The translations under genes and the position numbers were made by a program. Under the pieces are notes generated by a model, which did not search any database, was not told where the DNA came from, and worked only from the letters and a program-made list of their open reading frames with translations. From JAHDHW01 sp965220465 (GTDB lineage: Bacteria; Bacteroidota; Bacteroidia; Chitinophagales; Saprospiraceae): a stretch of DNA of 64,000 nt. How positions within the stretch are numbered: position 1 is the first letter of the stretch; each line of letters starts with the position of its first letter. The stretch is from assembly GCA_965220465.1 (NCBI GenBank), contig CBDCPZ010000025.1:1232870-1296869 (forward strand), given 5' to 3'. Shown piece by piece: positions 44,090-53,531 of the stretch.

Positions 44090-46495
44090 TTATTTTTGAA
44101 ATTTGTATTCTACAGAGACGTACCAAAGAGTAGGTTCTCCAGGAATGATACCAGGACCTGGGTAACTTGTAGCTCTCCGAGTAAAATATACATTATTCAA
44201 CATATTATTCACACCAACACTTAATGCAAGTCCGTAGTTAGGAATCATGTATTTTCCCGAAAAATCCAAAACAGTATAAGATGGGATACGTCCTTGGTTT
44301 CCTGTTTCCGTATATTCCGTATTATTGGCATCAGAAAATTGTTCGCTGATATAAGAATAGTTGAAAGTAAATGAGAGATTTTTACCACGTAAAGAGGCTC
44401 CCGTTTTCCAAATATGCTCAGGTGCAGTTTCAACTTTATTGCCTTTAAACTTTGATTTCAAATATTCTGAATTTACATAAGCATATGAACTAAATACACC
44501 TAAATACCAATCACTCTCTCCCTTAAATGCTTTGATAAGATCTACTTCAATAAATGTCTCTGCTCCCATACTCCTTGAATCGGCAATATTAGTTCTGTAT
44601 AGACGAGATTCGCCATCAATCATACGTAATTCTGTTCCAATTCTGTCATTGTAGGAAAGATAAAATGCGTTGATATCAAAGTTAACCACTCGATTAATTT
44701 CCCCTCGAATACCCAAGTCGGCATTGAAACCATAGGAATCCACCATATCAGGATCAACATCGATATTAGGATTTTCGACTCTTATATCATTGAAATTGAT
44801 TCCTCTAAATCCTTGTGTCATGTTACCGTAAATATTCGTGCCATCATTGAATTTATACTCAAGACCTAGGCCAAACAATGGGAAGTGTCTATTGTGATCG
44901 GATCTATCAGGTACCAATTTACCATCTTCATTATAATAACCATCAGATTCAAGAAAGATATTCTCGAACCGGACACCCGGAGTTACAGAAAATCCTTCAG
45001 TTATTTGGAAAATATTTTCTACAAAAACCGCAATATTAGTAGTATAAAACGTATAGTCATTGTATTCAAGCGAATCTGGATGAAGAAAACTGAAATCAGG
45101 ATCACTGCCATCTGTTCCCCATCCTTGGCCTCTTGTGGTAGTTCCATCGTATATTCTTGTTCCCACCAATAAGGCACTTCTTTGACCACCGAAAAGATTA
45201 TACTTTGTTAAATATTTAATCTCTCCAGCATAATTTCTATAAGTATCTCTTCTTAAATCTCGAAAACCACCATCATCTGGTATATTGACCGGTTTTGTAT
45301 TTTCTACACTATTTCTACTGGAAAGTATAGCCCAAGTTTTCACTGAAAGTTTAGAACCATTGCCCCAATCATAATCTAATGTAAGGGCTGGTATATTCCA
45401 CCCTACTTGGAACCAATTTCGTTTCCTATTAGAAACCTGAGGGTCTTTGTTAAACTGTTCATCAGTCACTCCTGCTGATAAATGCAACAGGAAATTCACT
45501 CTCGTATATTCGAACCCTAGTTTTAATTTTTTAGAAGCCTGGTACCCAAACTTAACCATCCCGTCATTGGTGTTGTAATCAGAATTTTGTCTCCAGCCAT
45601 CAGCACTTCTATGGTGGAAATAACCGAAGTACGAAAATTTGCCTGCATTTCCTCCAATACTATTATAGGAGTTAAATAAGTTATAGGATCCTCTGGTTTG
45701 CTTGGCGACAAATTCAAATTCCTTGTTTTTTGGAGCCCCTCTCATCCTCATATTCACCATTCCTCCTAATTGGGTTCCATATTGTAGCGCTCCTGCTCCT
45801 CGAGTTACTTCAATTTTCTCAACAGCCTCCATGGTTGGTGTATAGTAGTGATCCGGATACCCAAGGATGTCAGCAGCAATATCATACCCATTTTGCCGGA
45901 CATTATATTCCCAGGATCTATTGGGACTCAATCCTCTACCCCCTATATTTAATTGGATACCAGAACCATCATTTTCCCAAATATTGGTTCCTGCCACTTT
46001 TGAAAAAACCTGCCGAGGATTATTTACAGCAAGATTCGCATGGATCTTATCCATCAAAACAACACTATTTTTCTTGCCTGCTAATATACTAGTGCCATAC
46101 ACAGTGGGCATTCGACCAAAGTCATTCAGCTTCCCCATATCAGCTATTACGGTTACTTCATCCATAATTTCCGATGCACCCTTCAAAGTAATTTCGAGAG
46201 GTTCATTACCCCCTGTTTTCACTTCGACGGACTGAACTAATTTTACAAATGAAATATGTTGGAAGGTAAAATCATAGGTCCCAGGCTTAAGCCCATCTAT
46301 AGTGAACATTCCTTTTTTACCTGTAACAGCCCCGGTTATAAATGTCGAATCCTTATAGACTGAAATGGTTACACCAATAGCAGGTTCATTAACAGCTTCA
46401 GTTACTTTACCTGTAATTGTTTCAGTCTGTGCCTGCAAAGCCGTAAATGAAAAAGTCCAAAGAAGCATTAATAGTAGTAAATTTTTACTTTTCAT
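44090..46495 (-). CDS. TonB-dependent receptor
   Basis: 801 aa. A signal peptide is followed by a carboxypeptidase-regulatory-like domain (residues about 24-110, ITGKVTEAVNEPAIGVTISV), a plug domain with VFSKVAGTNIWENDGSGIQL, GGRGLSPNRSWEYNVRQNG and VEKIEVTRGAGALQYGTQLG, and a barrel ending in EYKFQK. The plug pattern resembles FecA/siderophore-type receptors. It lies 46 bases downstream of an RND pump gene and is probably its operon partner, which suggests handling of a metal or metal chelate. The substrate is not known. Confidence 0.9.
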   Translation of the reverse strand: MKSKNLLLLMLLWTFSFTALQAQTETITGKVTEAVNEPAIGVTISVYKDSTFITGAVTGKKGMFTIDGLKPGTYDFTFQHISFVKLVQSVEVKTGGNEPLEITLKGASEIMDEVTVIADMGKLNDFGRMPTVYGTSILAGKKNSVVLMDKIHANLAVNNPRQVFSKVAGTNIWENDGSGIQLNIGGRGLSPNRSWEYNVRQNGYDIAADILGYPDHYYTPTMEAVEKIEVTRGAGALQYGTQLGGMVNMRMRGAPKNKEFEFVAKQTRGSYNLFNSYNSIGGNAGKFSYFGYFHHRSADGWRQNSDYNTNDGMVKFGYQASKKLKLGFEYTRVNFLLHLSAGVTDEQFNKDPQVSNRKRNWFQVGWNIPALTLDYDWGNGSKLSVKTWAILSSRNSVENTKPVNIPDDGGFRDLRRDTYRNYAGEIKYLTKYNLFGGQRSALLVGTRIYDGTTTRGQGWGTDGSDPDFSFLHPDSLEYNDYTFYTTNIAVFVENIFQITEGFSVTPGVRFENIFLESDGYYNEDGKLVPDRSDHNRHFPLFGLGLEYKFNDGTNIYGNMTQGFRGINFNDIRVENPNIDVDPDMVDSYGFNADLGIRGEINRVVNFDINAFYLSYNDRIGTELRMIDGESRLYRTNIADSRSMGAETFIEVDLIKAFKGESDWYLGVFSSYAYVNSEYLKSKFKGNKVETAPEHIWKTGASLRGKNLSFTFNYSYISEQFSDANNTEYTETGNQGRIPSYTVLDFSGKYMIPNYGLALSVGVNNMLNNVYFTRRATSYPGPGIIPGEPTLWYVSVEYKFQK

Positions 46496-46541
46496 TTTAA
46501 TAGTTTTTTAAGTTTAGTTTTAACAATAAATATTACATTAA

Positions 46542-49500
46542 TTAAGTCGATTGAATTTCAGGTTTATAAAATTTTAGGTACAAAGAAGGTATCACTAATA
46601 GGTTGAGCAAAGTAGAAGTGACCAGCCCACCCAAAATAACCACAGCCATTGGAAGTTCAATTTCATGGCCCGGTATATTCCCTGCTATAACCAGCGGTAC
46701 TAATGCAAGGCCCGTAGTAGCAGCTGTCATCAGGATAGGTGATAATCGTTCCATAGCTCCCCGAATTACAAGATTAGTACCAAAGACTTCTCCTTCATGT
46801 GTTTCGAGATGCTGAAAGTGATTGATCATCATAATTCCGTTACGGGCTGCAATCCCTAAAATCGTCAGAAATCCAACCATTGAACCAAGCGATATCACTC
46901 CACTCCCTAAATAAGCAGCCAATATACCACCTACCAATGCCATCGGAAGGCAAAGGAAGGATAATACCGCAAGACGCGTACTGTTAAAAGAGGTGTGCAA
47001 CAGCAAGAAAATTCCAAACATGGCTAATAATGCAAAGGTGTATAAACGCCCTTGAGTAGCTTGTCGCTCAGAATGTTCTCCCAACACTTCAGGATGATAT
47101 CCGTGTGGAAAATCGACTGTTGCTAATGCTACTTTAACATCATTTGCTACAGCTCCCAGATCACGGTCTTTAATATTCGTACCAACGTCAATATTTCGTG
47201 CAAGGTTTTCTCGTTTGACCACATTTGGAGTAGGTACAATTTTAATATCAGCGACATCTTTCAGTTTAATGTATCCTCCTCCGGGAACATCAATCGGAAG
47301 GTTTTCAATATCTGTAAAATTAGCACGTACTTCCGGCACACTCCATACATTAACGTCATAGGCTTTTCCTTCTCTGAAAATATCCCCAACTTCTTCACCA
47401 CCTACCAAAGTGGTCGCCATACGACGAATATCGCCTGGTTTGAGTCCATATTTTTTAGCCTTCTCGAGATCAACCTTGACCTCAACATTTGGAATTTCTT
47501 CACTTAACCCAACATGAAGATCAATCAATCCTTCAATACCTGCCATCGCATCCCTTACTTCTCTTGCCTTAGCTCGCAATACATGCAAATCAGGGCCATA
47601 GATTCGTATAACGAGGGTTTCGGATGTTCCGGTCAATACCTCTCTGATCCTTTCTTTCAGATAAGTTAAAACATCACGGTAAAGTCCGGGATACCCATCC
47701 ACCAGCATTTGAATTTTATTGAGGGTTTCATCATACGGAACATCAGGATGAACACTGATCCAGTTTTCACCAAAATTCATCCCCACAACTTCATCCATAT
47801 AAAATGCCTGTCCAATATGTGCTCCAAAGTTTTGTACCCCTTCAATAGCACGCAGTTCTCTACTACCTGCAATAGTGATTCTATTCATTTCAGGCCATGA
47901 GGTACCCGGTTTTGCTACCCAATGCATCAAAAAATCTCTTTCTTTAAAGGAAGGAAGCAATGATTGACCGAGTTGAGGTACTATTGCTAAACCTGCTATT
48001 ACTACAATGCCAACAACTGCATAAGCACTTTTAGGCTTGTCAACAATTCTTGAAAGAATATTATTGTAATGTTTTTTTAACCACTTTGAAAGAACAGCTT
48101 CTCGGTGTTCAAGTGAGGTATTTCGAAGAAGAATATAACTCATCGCAGGTGTAACAGTTAGTGCAACAGCCATTGATGCCAAAATCGCTATAGCATAAGC
48201 AAATGCAAGCGGTTGGAAAAACGCACCTGATAATCCTTCCATGAAGAAGACCGGAACCAAAGCAACTACTTCAATTAGTGTTGCATAAACTATAGGACTC
48301 CGGACTTCATGGGAAGCGTCTAAAATAATCCTAAATGCCGATTGTTTGCTACCTTCTTCCTGCGCCTGACGCAATCGCCTAATGATGTTTTCTACACCAA
48401 TGATAGCATCATCAATAACGGCACCCAAAGCAATTACAAATCCAGCCAGTATCATCGTATTGATTGTCGCTCCCTGTGCTGCAAGCACAAGTGCTCCGGC
48501 CATTAGGGATAATGGGATCGCAACAACACTTATTATGGTTACCCTCCATTCAAAAAGGAAAACAAAAAGTATAATAATTACAAGGACACAAGCTATTAGC
48601 AAAGCTTCTTTCAAATTGCCAATTGACATGTCAATATATGTAGCAGGTCGAAAGATTTTAGTATCGATATCTACACCAGGAAGACCGGGTTTTAACTTTT
48701 CAATCGCCGCTTCAACTCCCATTGTAATATCTCTGGTATTGCCCCAGGGCAGTTTTTCAACGATAAGCATAAGGCCTATATCATCGTTGATAATAGCATC
48801 CCCCACCATTTGTTGATGGTCTTCAATAACTTTTGCAACATCGCTTAGGACGATATCTTTTCCATCTACCTTCTTAACGATTACTTTTGACAAATCATCC
48901 GGATTCGCAATTGGAAGAATATTTCGGACACCCATTCTTTTGCTTTTTGATTCAATCCATCCGCCTGTACCAATCATGGCTCCATTTGAATAAAACAACA
49001 AACCTGCATCCAAAGCATCCGCTGTAGCCTCCATAACATCCCGAAGTGAAACGTTATATTGTTGCATCCATTCTGGTACAACCTCTACAGCTTGCAATCG
49101 GATGCGTTCGCCCCAAATCGCCACGTGAGCAACTCCCGGTACATCCATTATTGCATCATTTATCGTCCAATATGCGACCATGGACAAATCTATAACAGAG
49201 AGCGTGTCCGATGAAAGCCCAATCTTCATGCAACGACTCGTGGCTGAAAGTGGTGCCAGCATAACAGGCGGTGCTGCCCAGGTTGGTAATGTAGGCGTAG
49301 CTATCGCAATTCTTTCTGAAACCAGTTGGCGAGCTTTCATTAAGTCCGTTCCCGGTTTAAAAATCATTTTGATAGCAGACAACTGTGATACCGATTTGGA
49401 ACGCATCACGTCAAGGCCGGGAACTCCGTTAAAAGCCTGTTCCAGCGGAACCGTTACAAGTGCTTCTACCTGACTGGATTCGAGTCCAAAACATATCGTT

Positions 49501-49649
49501 TGAACTTCCACAATTGGAGGAGCAAATTCCGGAAAAACGTCCACCGGCATTTCTCGAACTTGTTTGATACCAAAAAACATCATCGCTACCGCAGCAGCTA
49601 ATACCAGGTATCGAAATTTAAGACTCGTTTTAACTATTGATCGAATCAT
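46542..49649 (-). CDS. RND efflux permease, CusA/CzcA-related (intact)
   Basis: 1035 aa, normal RND length. The N-terminus MPVDVFPEFAPPIVEVQTIC and the loops (LVTVPLEQAFNGVPGLDVMR, PGTDLMKARQLVSERI) are of the heavy-metal type, whereas the TM4 region reads ALGAVIDDAIIGVENI, with two Asp as in VDDAI groups rather than the DFGLIVDGAV of the fusion pump. Substrate class is therefore open. It is preceded by the minimal adaptor gene and followed by the TonB receptor on the same strand. Confidence 0.92.
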   Translation of the reverse strand: MIRSIVKTSLKFRYLVLAAAVAMMFFGIKQVREMPVDVFPEFAPPIVEVQTICFGLESSQVEALVTVPLEQAFNGVPGLDVMRSKSVSQLSAIKMIFKPGTDLMKARQLVSERIAIATPTLPTWAAPPVMLAPLSATSRCMKIGLSSDTLSVIDLSMVAYWTINDAIMDVPGVAHVAIWGERIRLQAVEVVPEWMQQYNVSLRDVMEATADALDAGLLFYSNGAMIGTGGWIESKSKRMGVRNILPIANPDDLSKVIVKKVDGKDIVLSDVAKVIEDHQQMVGDAIINDDIGLMLIVEKLPWGNTRDITMGVEAAIEKLKPGLPGVDIDTKIFRPATYIDMSIGNLKEALLIACVLVIIILFVFLFEWRVTIISVVAIPLSLMAGALVLAAQGATINTMILAGFVIALGAVIDDAIIGVENIIRRLRQAQEEGSKQSAFRIILDASHEVRSPIVYATLIEVVALVPVFFMEGLSGAFFQPLAFAYAIAILASMAVALTVTPAMSYILLRNTSLEHREAVLSKWLKKHYNNILSRIVDKPKSAYAVVGIVVIAGLAIVPQLGQSLLPSFKERDFLMHWVAKPGTSWPEMNRITIAGSRELRAIEGVQNFGAHIGQAFYMDEVVGMNFGENWISVHPDVPYDETLNKIQMLVDGYPGLYRDVLTYLKERIREVLTGTSETLVIRIYGPDLHVLRAKAREVRDAMAGIEGLIDLHVGLSEEIPNVEVKVDLEKAKKYGLKPGDIRRMATTLVGGEEVGDIFREGKAYDVNVWSVPEVRANFTDIENLPIDVPGGGYIKLKDVADIKIVPTPNVVKRENLARNIDVGTNIKDRDLGAVANDVKVALATVDFPHGYHPEVLGEHSERQATQGRLYTFALLAMFGIFLLLHTSFNSTRLAVLSFLCLPMALVGGILAAYLGSGVISLGSMVGFLTILGIAARNGIMMINHFQHLETHEGEVFGTNLVIRGAMERLSPILMTAATTGLALVPLVIAGNIPGHEIELPMAVVILGGLVTSTLLNLLVIPSLYLKFYKPEIQST

Positions 49650-49723
49650 TTTTTATTAATTTTTGATTGGCAATGAAAAATTGATAAACCAAAGGCGTTC
49701 TTTTGGCGAAAATTAAACATGCC

Positions 49724-50191
49724 TTAGTGTCCAACATGATACTCTGTACCATATAATTCGGCTGCAGCTTGAGTAACCACTGTTGTGCCAACAGGTGGAC
49801 CTTCGTGCAAATAAACTTTATCACCTATAATATGGTCAATTTTGATTGCATGCCGAACGTAAACAAGCGGTTCAGGGTTGGTGTAAACCCAGGTGTTGCC
49901 ATGAAAATCATATATTAGCGATCCATAAGGTGTAACTTTCTGAGTGGTTTGCTCTCCATAACCTCCTTTGCTTGCAATTGACTCCTCCGTAACAGTAGAC
50001 GTTAAGACTCCAATCCTTTCAACTGCCTTTTCGGTCAGTGTCAGTTTACTCAACTCACTTCCTTCTATATGTTCAGTATGGGCCGGCTCTATATGCTCAT
50101 AATTAGATGCTTTCTGATTTTGGCATGCCACAAATTGTAGTGCAACAAAAACCAAAGTGAGGAAAACTATTTTATGGTTAAATTTTTTCAT
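49724..50191 (-). CDS. Minimal adaptor lipoprotein (membrane-proximal domain only)
   Basis: About 155 aa from the start chosen here (MKKFNHKIVFL, a good signal peptide); an upstream ATG at 50254 would add 21 polar residues ahead of it. The lipobox is QFVAC. A His/Glu-rich linker (YEHIEPAHTEHIEGSE) leads to LTLTEKAVERIGVLTSTVTE, the usual first strand of RND adaptors, and then straight to VTPYGSLIYDFHGNTWVYTN ... DKVYLHEGPPVGTTVVTQAA, which matches the membrane-proximal domain at adaptor C-termini. The lipoyl, hairpin and beta-barrel parts are absent. It lies between two RND pump genes. Confidence 0.65.
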   Translation of the reverse strand: MKKFNHKIVFLTLVFVALQFVACQNQKASNYEHIEPAHTEHIEGSELSKLTLTEKAVERIGVLTSTVTEESIASKGGYGEQTTQKVTPYGSLIYDFHGNTWVYTNPEPLVYVRHAIKIDHIIGDKVYLHEGPPVGTTVVTQAAAELYGTEYHVGH

Positions 50192-50364
50192 TTCAGGAAT
50201 TTTTACAAAAATTGTTTGATTGCCTTTCGATGTTTTTCGATTTTGCCCTTCCATTGGTACCGATCCAATAATTCTAAAGAATCAGCACCTCTGGATTTTT
50301 AAGAAAGGGGTTATTTTAATCTTTTAAAAAGCATAAAAAGTCAATATTTTAAGTTATCCTTTAA

Positions 50365-51066
50365 TTAAGCTGTCACTGAATTTTCAACATCTATTTCAAG
50401 CATTGCCTTTTCTTCTGCCATCGCAGTTTCAGAAATTTTTCCAAACTGCAAATAGAGACCTGGCATTACAAATAAGTTGAGCAACAAAGAAGTAATTACC
50501 CCTCCAATGATAGCCATGGACATTGGAAATATCATTTCAAGCCCTGGCACATTCCCCATAACTGCAAATGGAACGAAAGCCAATAATGTAATCACTGTAG
50601 TCATCAAGATAGGGCCTAAACGATCCTGTACTCCTCGTATAACCAGTTCAGGACCAAACGATAATCCATTCCGCATTTCCAGAGACTTAAACCGTTTGAT
50701 CAACAATATGCCGTTATATGTGGCAATTCCCAGGACAGCTAAAAATCCAGCCAAAGCTCCTAGTGAAATATTACCTCCGCTTAATAATACACCTATCATA
50801 CCGCCTGAAAGGGCTACTAATATGCTTGGGAACGCAACCAATGCCATGCGCCAACTCCAAAAAGCAGCTTGTAGCATCAAGAATATAAGGATCATAGAAG
50901 CAACTGCAACACTCATAACACGCCTTTCTGCAGCTTGAATTTTTGCATATTCACCGATTAATTCAGCGTGATATTCCAATGGGAAATTGACCTTTGCTAG
51001 GCTATTCGTCACATCATTATTCAATGCAATTGTATTTTTTCCGGAATAATTAAAACTAACATCCAT
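50365..51066 (-). CDS. C-terminal part of a frameshifted RND permease
   Basis: 233 aa corresponding to the last quarter of an RND pump: NFPLEYHAELIGEYAKIQAA, the final transmembrane bundle (LALSGGMIGVLLSGG-like helices, GALAGFLAVLGIATYNGILL, RLGPILMTTVITLLAFVPFA) and a short tail. The frame continues upstream of the ATG at 51066 without a stop to about 51110, where it meets the end of the larger ORF, so this is one gene broken by a single-base shift, not a separate protein. Homology to residues about 805-1035 of the intact pump at 46542-49649 is visible. Confidence 0.85.
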   Translation of the reverse strand: MDVSFNYSGKNTIALNNDVTNSLAKVNFPLEYHAELIGEYAKIQAAERRVMSVAVASMILIFLMLQAAFWSWRMALVAFPSILVALSGGMIGVLLSGGNISLGALAGFLAVLGIATYNGILLIKRFKSLEMRNGLSFGPELVIRGVQDRLGPILMTTVITLLAFVPFAVMGNVPGLEMIFPMSMAIIGGVITSLLLNLFVMPGLYLQFGKISETAMAEEKAMLEIDVENSVTA

Positions 51067-51092
51067 ATACCTTGAAATTTTTTCCCGCTTTA

Positions 51093-53531
51093 TTATTGCA
51101 GGATTTGGAACCTCCGCACATCAGCTACATCTCCAATTCGTACCGTTCCGTTACCGTCTGGCATATCAACTAAAAGATTATTCACGCTTTCTATACTTTT
51201 TCGAATTTCGGGAACACCCCATACAACGATTTCGAATACTTTTTGCCCCTCGAATATACTACCAACTTCAACACCTGCTAACAATGTAGCAGCAGTTCTC
51301 CGTACATCTCCAGGTTTGATATTATATTGTTTTGCTTTTTCAAGATCAACCTCAATTTCAATCGTTGGTTCCATAGGAGGATAATCGACTTTTGCATCTG
51401 CAATACCGTTTACTCCCGAAATGGCACCTAAGACTTCTTCTGCTTTTTTGGTGATAATTTGTTGATTTTCACCATAAACTCTAACCGCATACTCTTTCCC
51501 AACTCCTGTTAGTACATCACTCAGGCTTTGTTGACGATAAGTCATTACCTCGCTATTCATTTTTGGGTATTCGCCAACAACATTTTGAATAGAAGTTATT
51601 GTGCCATCATAGTCTACATCTTCATCCATGCTGAGCCAAATCTCTCCTGAATGGACATTATTGACTTTATCAGACAACACCGCGCGGCCAATATGAGCAG
51701 CGGCATTGTTAACACCAGGTACAGTTCTCAATTTACCGATAACATCTTTGGTAACTTTTACCATTTCCGGATGAGAGGTTCCGTGCTCAGCTTCCCATGT
51801 AATCACTAAATCTCTTTCTTGAGGTGAGGGTAAGCGTGGCCCCATATCAGTCGTTGCTACCAAGCCAATACCGATTATTGCCAATACTCCTAAAATAGCA
51901 AAAGCCATTGTCGGTTTTTGGATAAAGCGAGTAGCTCCCGAATTAAAGCCCCCCTTTAAAGCAGCCAATATTGGAGATTCTCGACGCACCTTAGATGTTC
52001 CGCCGGAGTATAACCACATGCAAATTGCCGGAGTAACCAATAGAGCAGTTAATGAGGAAGCAACTAGTGCTAAAACATATGAAACTGCAAGGGGCATAAG
52101 AAATGAACCAGCGATTCCACCCATAAAAAAGAGTGGTAATGATGCTAATAAAAGAATACCTGTTGCGAAAGCAATTGGCCCTCTTATCTCGAATGCAGCA
52201 TCAAGGACTATATTAGCAGTTTTTACTTCTTTTCCATTATTGCTTCTTTCCTGCAACCGTCGTCTGATATTCTCCACGGTGCTGATGGCATCGTCAATTA
52301 TAACTCCTAAGGCTACGATAAATCCAGCCATGACCATCATATCAAATATGACTCCGCGAGCATAAAGAACATATGCTCCTGCAACCAATGATAAGAGTAT
52401 AGCTATTGTAGAAATCAAGGCAGCTTTCCATTCATAAAAGAACAGGAAGAGTAATAAGGCAATGACAATAATACATGCAGCTATTCCTGTTGATACATTG
52501 TCAAAGGAAGCTTCAATGAAAGTAGCAGGTTGATAGATTTCAGTATCAATGGCTACTCCACTTAGTCCAGGAGCCAATTTATCCATAGCATCCTCTACAG
52601 CTTCGGAAACTTTCATCGTACTAGCCCATGGAAATTTTTCAATTACGAGCAGGAGCCCTTCATTTCCATTGATGATGGCATCTCCGATAAGTGGCTGATG
52701 GTTTTCAACTACACTTGATATATCTCCAAGCACCAAATCCTGACGTCCGTGTACAGAAACTTGAGCTAATTCTTCTGGTGTAGAAATAGGTAAAACGTGA
52801 CGAATCCCAAGCCGCTGATTAGGTGTATCGAAAAAACCACCAGTACCTGGTGTTGAAGATTCCAAAAAACTTAAAGGAGAAATCCAAAGTGCTTCTCCTG
52901 TAGTTCTTATTACATCGTGCAAGGTGACATCATTTTCACTTAATCTTTGAGGATCGACCTGTACCTGCAATTGTCGTTTTCGCTGACCCCAGATAGAGAC
53001 ATTGGCTACTCCTTCTACCCCTAACAAATAAGGCTGAATGGTCCACCGGGCAAGTACCGAAAGATTAATTAAGGAAAGATCCGGAGAGCTGGGACTCAAA
53101 CCAACCTTCATCACACGACTCGTCGATGAATATGGCTGTAGCATCAATGGCGCTTTTGAAACATTGGGCAAAGCGTGTGCTTGAGTCAGTCGCTCAGCCA
53201 CAACTTGCCGCGCTATCATTGGGTCGGTACCTGGCTCGAAAACACAGACGATCCTTGATAGTCCGGGCATAGACTCAGACCAAATTTCGTCAACATAAGC
53301 TATACCGTTGAGCAAATCCTGCTCCATTGATACCGTTAAAATTTGTTCAATTTCATCAGCAGAAAGTCCCAATGCTTCTGTTTGAACTTCTACATAAACA
53401 GGTGAATATTCAGGGAATACCCCGATCGGTACATCGCGAAGTTGATAAATACCAAAAAATATCAGCAAGGCAGCAACGGATACAACCAGTACGCGTGCCT
53501 GAATGCCGGACAAAATAATAGATCGCATCAT
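51093..53531 (-). CDS. N-terminal part of a frameshifted RND permease, CusA/CzcA-related
   Basis: 812 aa covering the N-terminal three quarters of an RND pump: VPIGVFPEYSPVYVEVQTEA, PGTDPMIARQVVAERLTQAH, and TM4 ALGVIIDDAISTVENIRRRL, as in the second pump. The reading ends abnormally (ADVRRFQILQ, stop at 51093-51095). In another frame the expected continuation VPNPAIIKREKISRYMDVSF follows without a gap, so a one-base deletion near 51111-51116 explains the break. Together the two pieces make about 1040 aa, as long as the intact pump. It is the first gene of the leftward RND unit. Confidence 0.88.
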   Translation of the reverse strand: MMRSIILSGIQARVLVVSVAALLIFFGIYQLRDVPIGVFPEYSPVYVEVQTEALGLSADEIEQILTVSMEQDLLNGIAYVDEIWSESMPGLSRIVCVFEPGTDPMIARQVVAERLTQAHALPNVSKAPLMLQPYSSTSRVMKVGLSPSSPDLSLINLSVLARWTIQPYLLGVEGVANVSIWGQRKRQLQVQVDPQRLSENDVTLHDVIRTTGEALWISPLSFLESSTPGTGGFFDTPNQRLGIRHVLPISTPEELAQVSVHGRQDLVLGDISSVVENHQPLIGDAIINGNEGLLLVIEKFPWASTMKVSEAVEDAMDKLAPGLSGVAIDTEIYQPATFIEASFDNVSTGIAACIIVIALLLFLFFYEWKAALISTIAILLSLVAGAYVLYARGVIFDMMVMAGFIVALGVIIDDAISTVENIRRRLQERSNNGKEVKTANIVLDAAFEIRGPIAFATGILLLASLPLFFMGGIAGSFLMPLAVSYVLALVASSLTALLVTPAICMWLYSGGTSKVRRESPILAALKGGFNSGATRFIQKPTMAFAILGVLAIIGIGLVATTDMGPRLPSPQERDLVITWEAEHGTSHPEMVKVTKDVIGKLRTVPGVNNAAAHIGRAVLSDKVNNVHSGEIWLSMDEDVDYDGTITSIQNVVGEYPKMNSEVMTYRQQSLSDVLTGVGKEYAVRVYGENQQIITKKAEEVLGAISGVNGIADAKVDYPPMEPTIEIEVDLEKAKQYNIKPGDVRRTAATLLAGVEVGSIFEGQKVFEIVVWGVPEIRKSIESVNNLLVDMPDGNGTVRIGDVADVRRFQILQ

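Noticed and set aside
45730..46235. Two overlapping plus-strand ORFs of about 120 aa
   Set aside because: Antisense to the plug domain of the TonB receptor, with no domain of their own.
48382..48816. 144-aa plus-strand ORF
   Set aside because: Antisense to the intact RND pump. Its Ile/Ala/Thr-rich translation is the usual mirror of membrane-protein codons.
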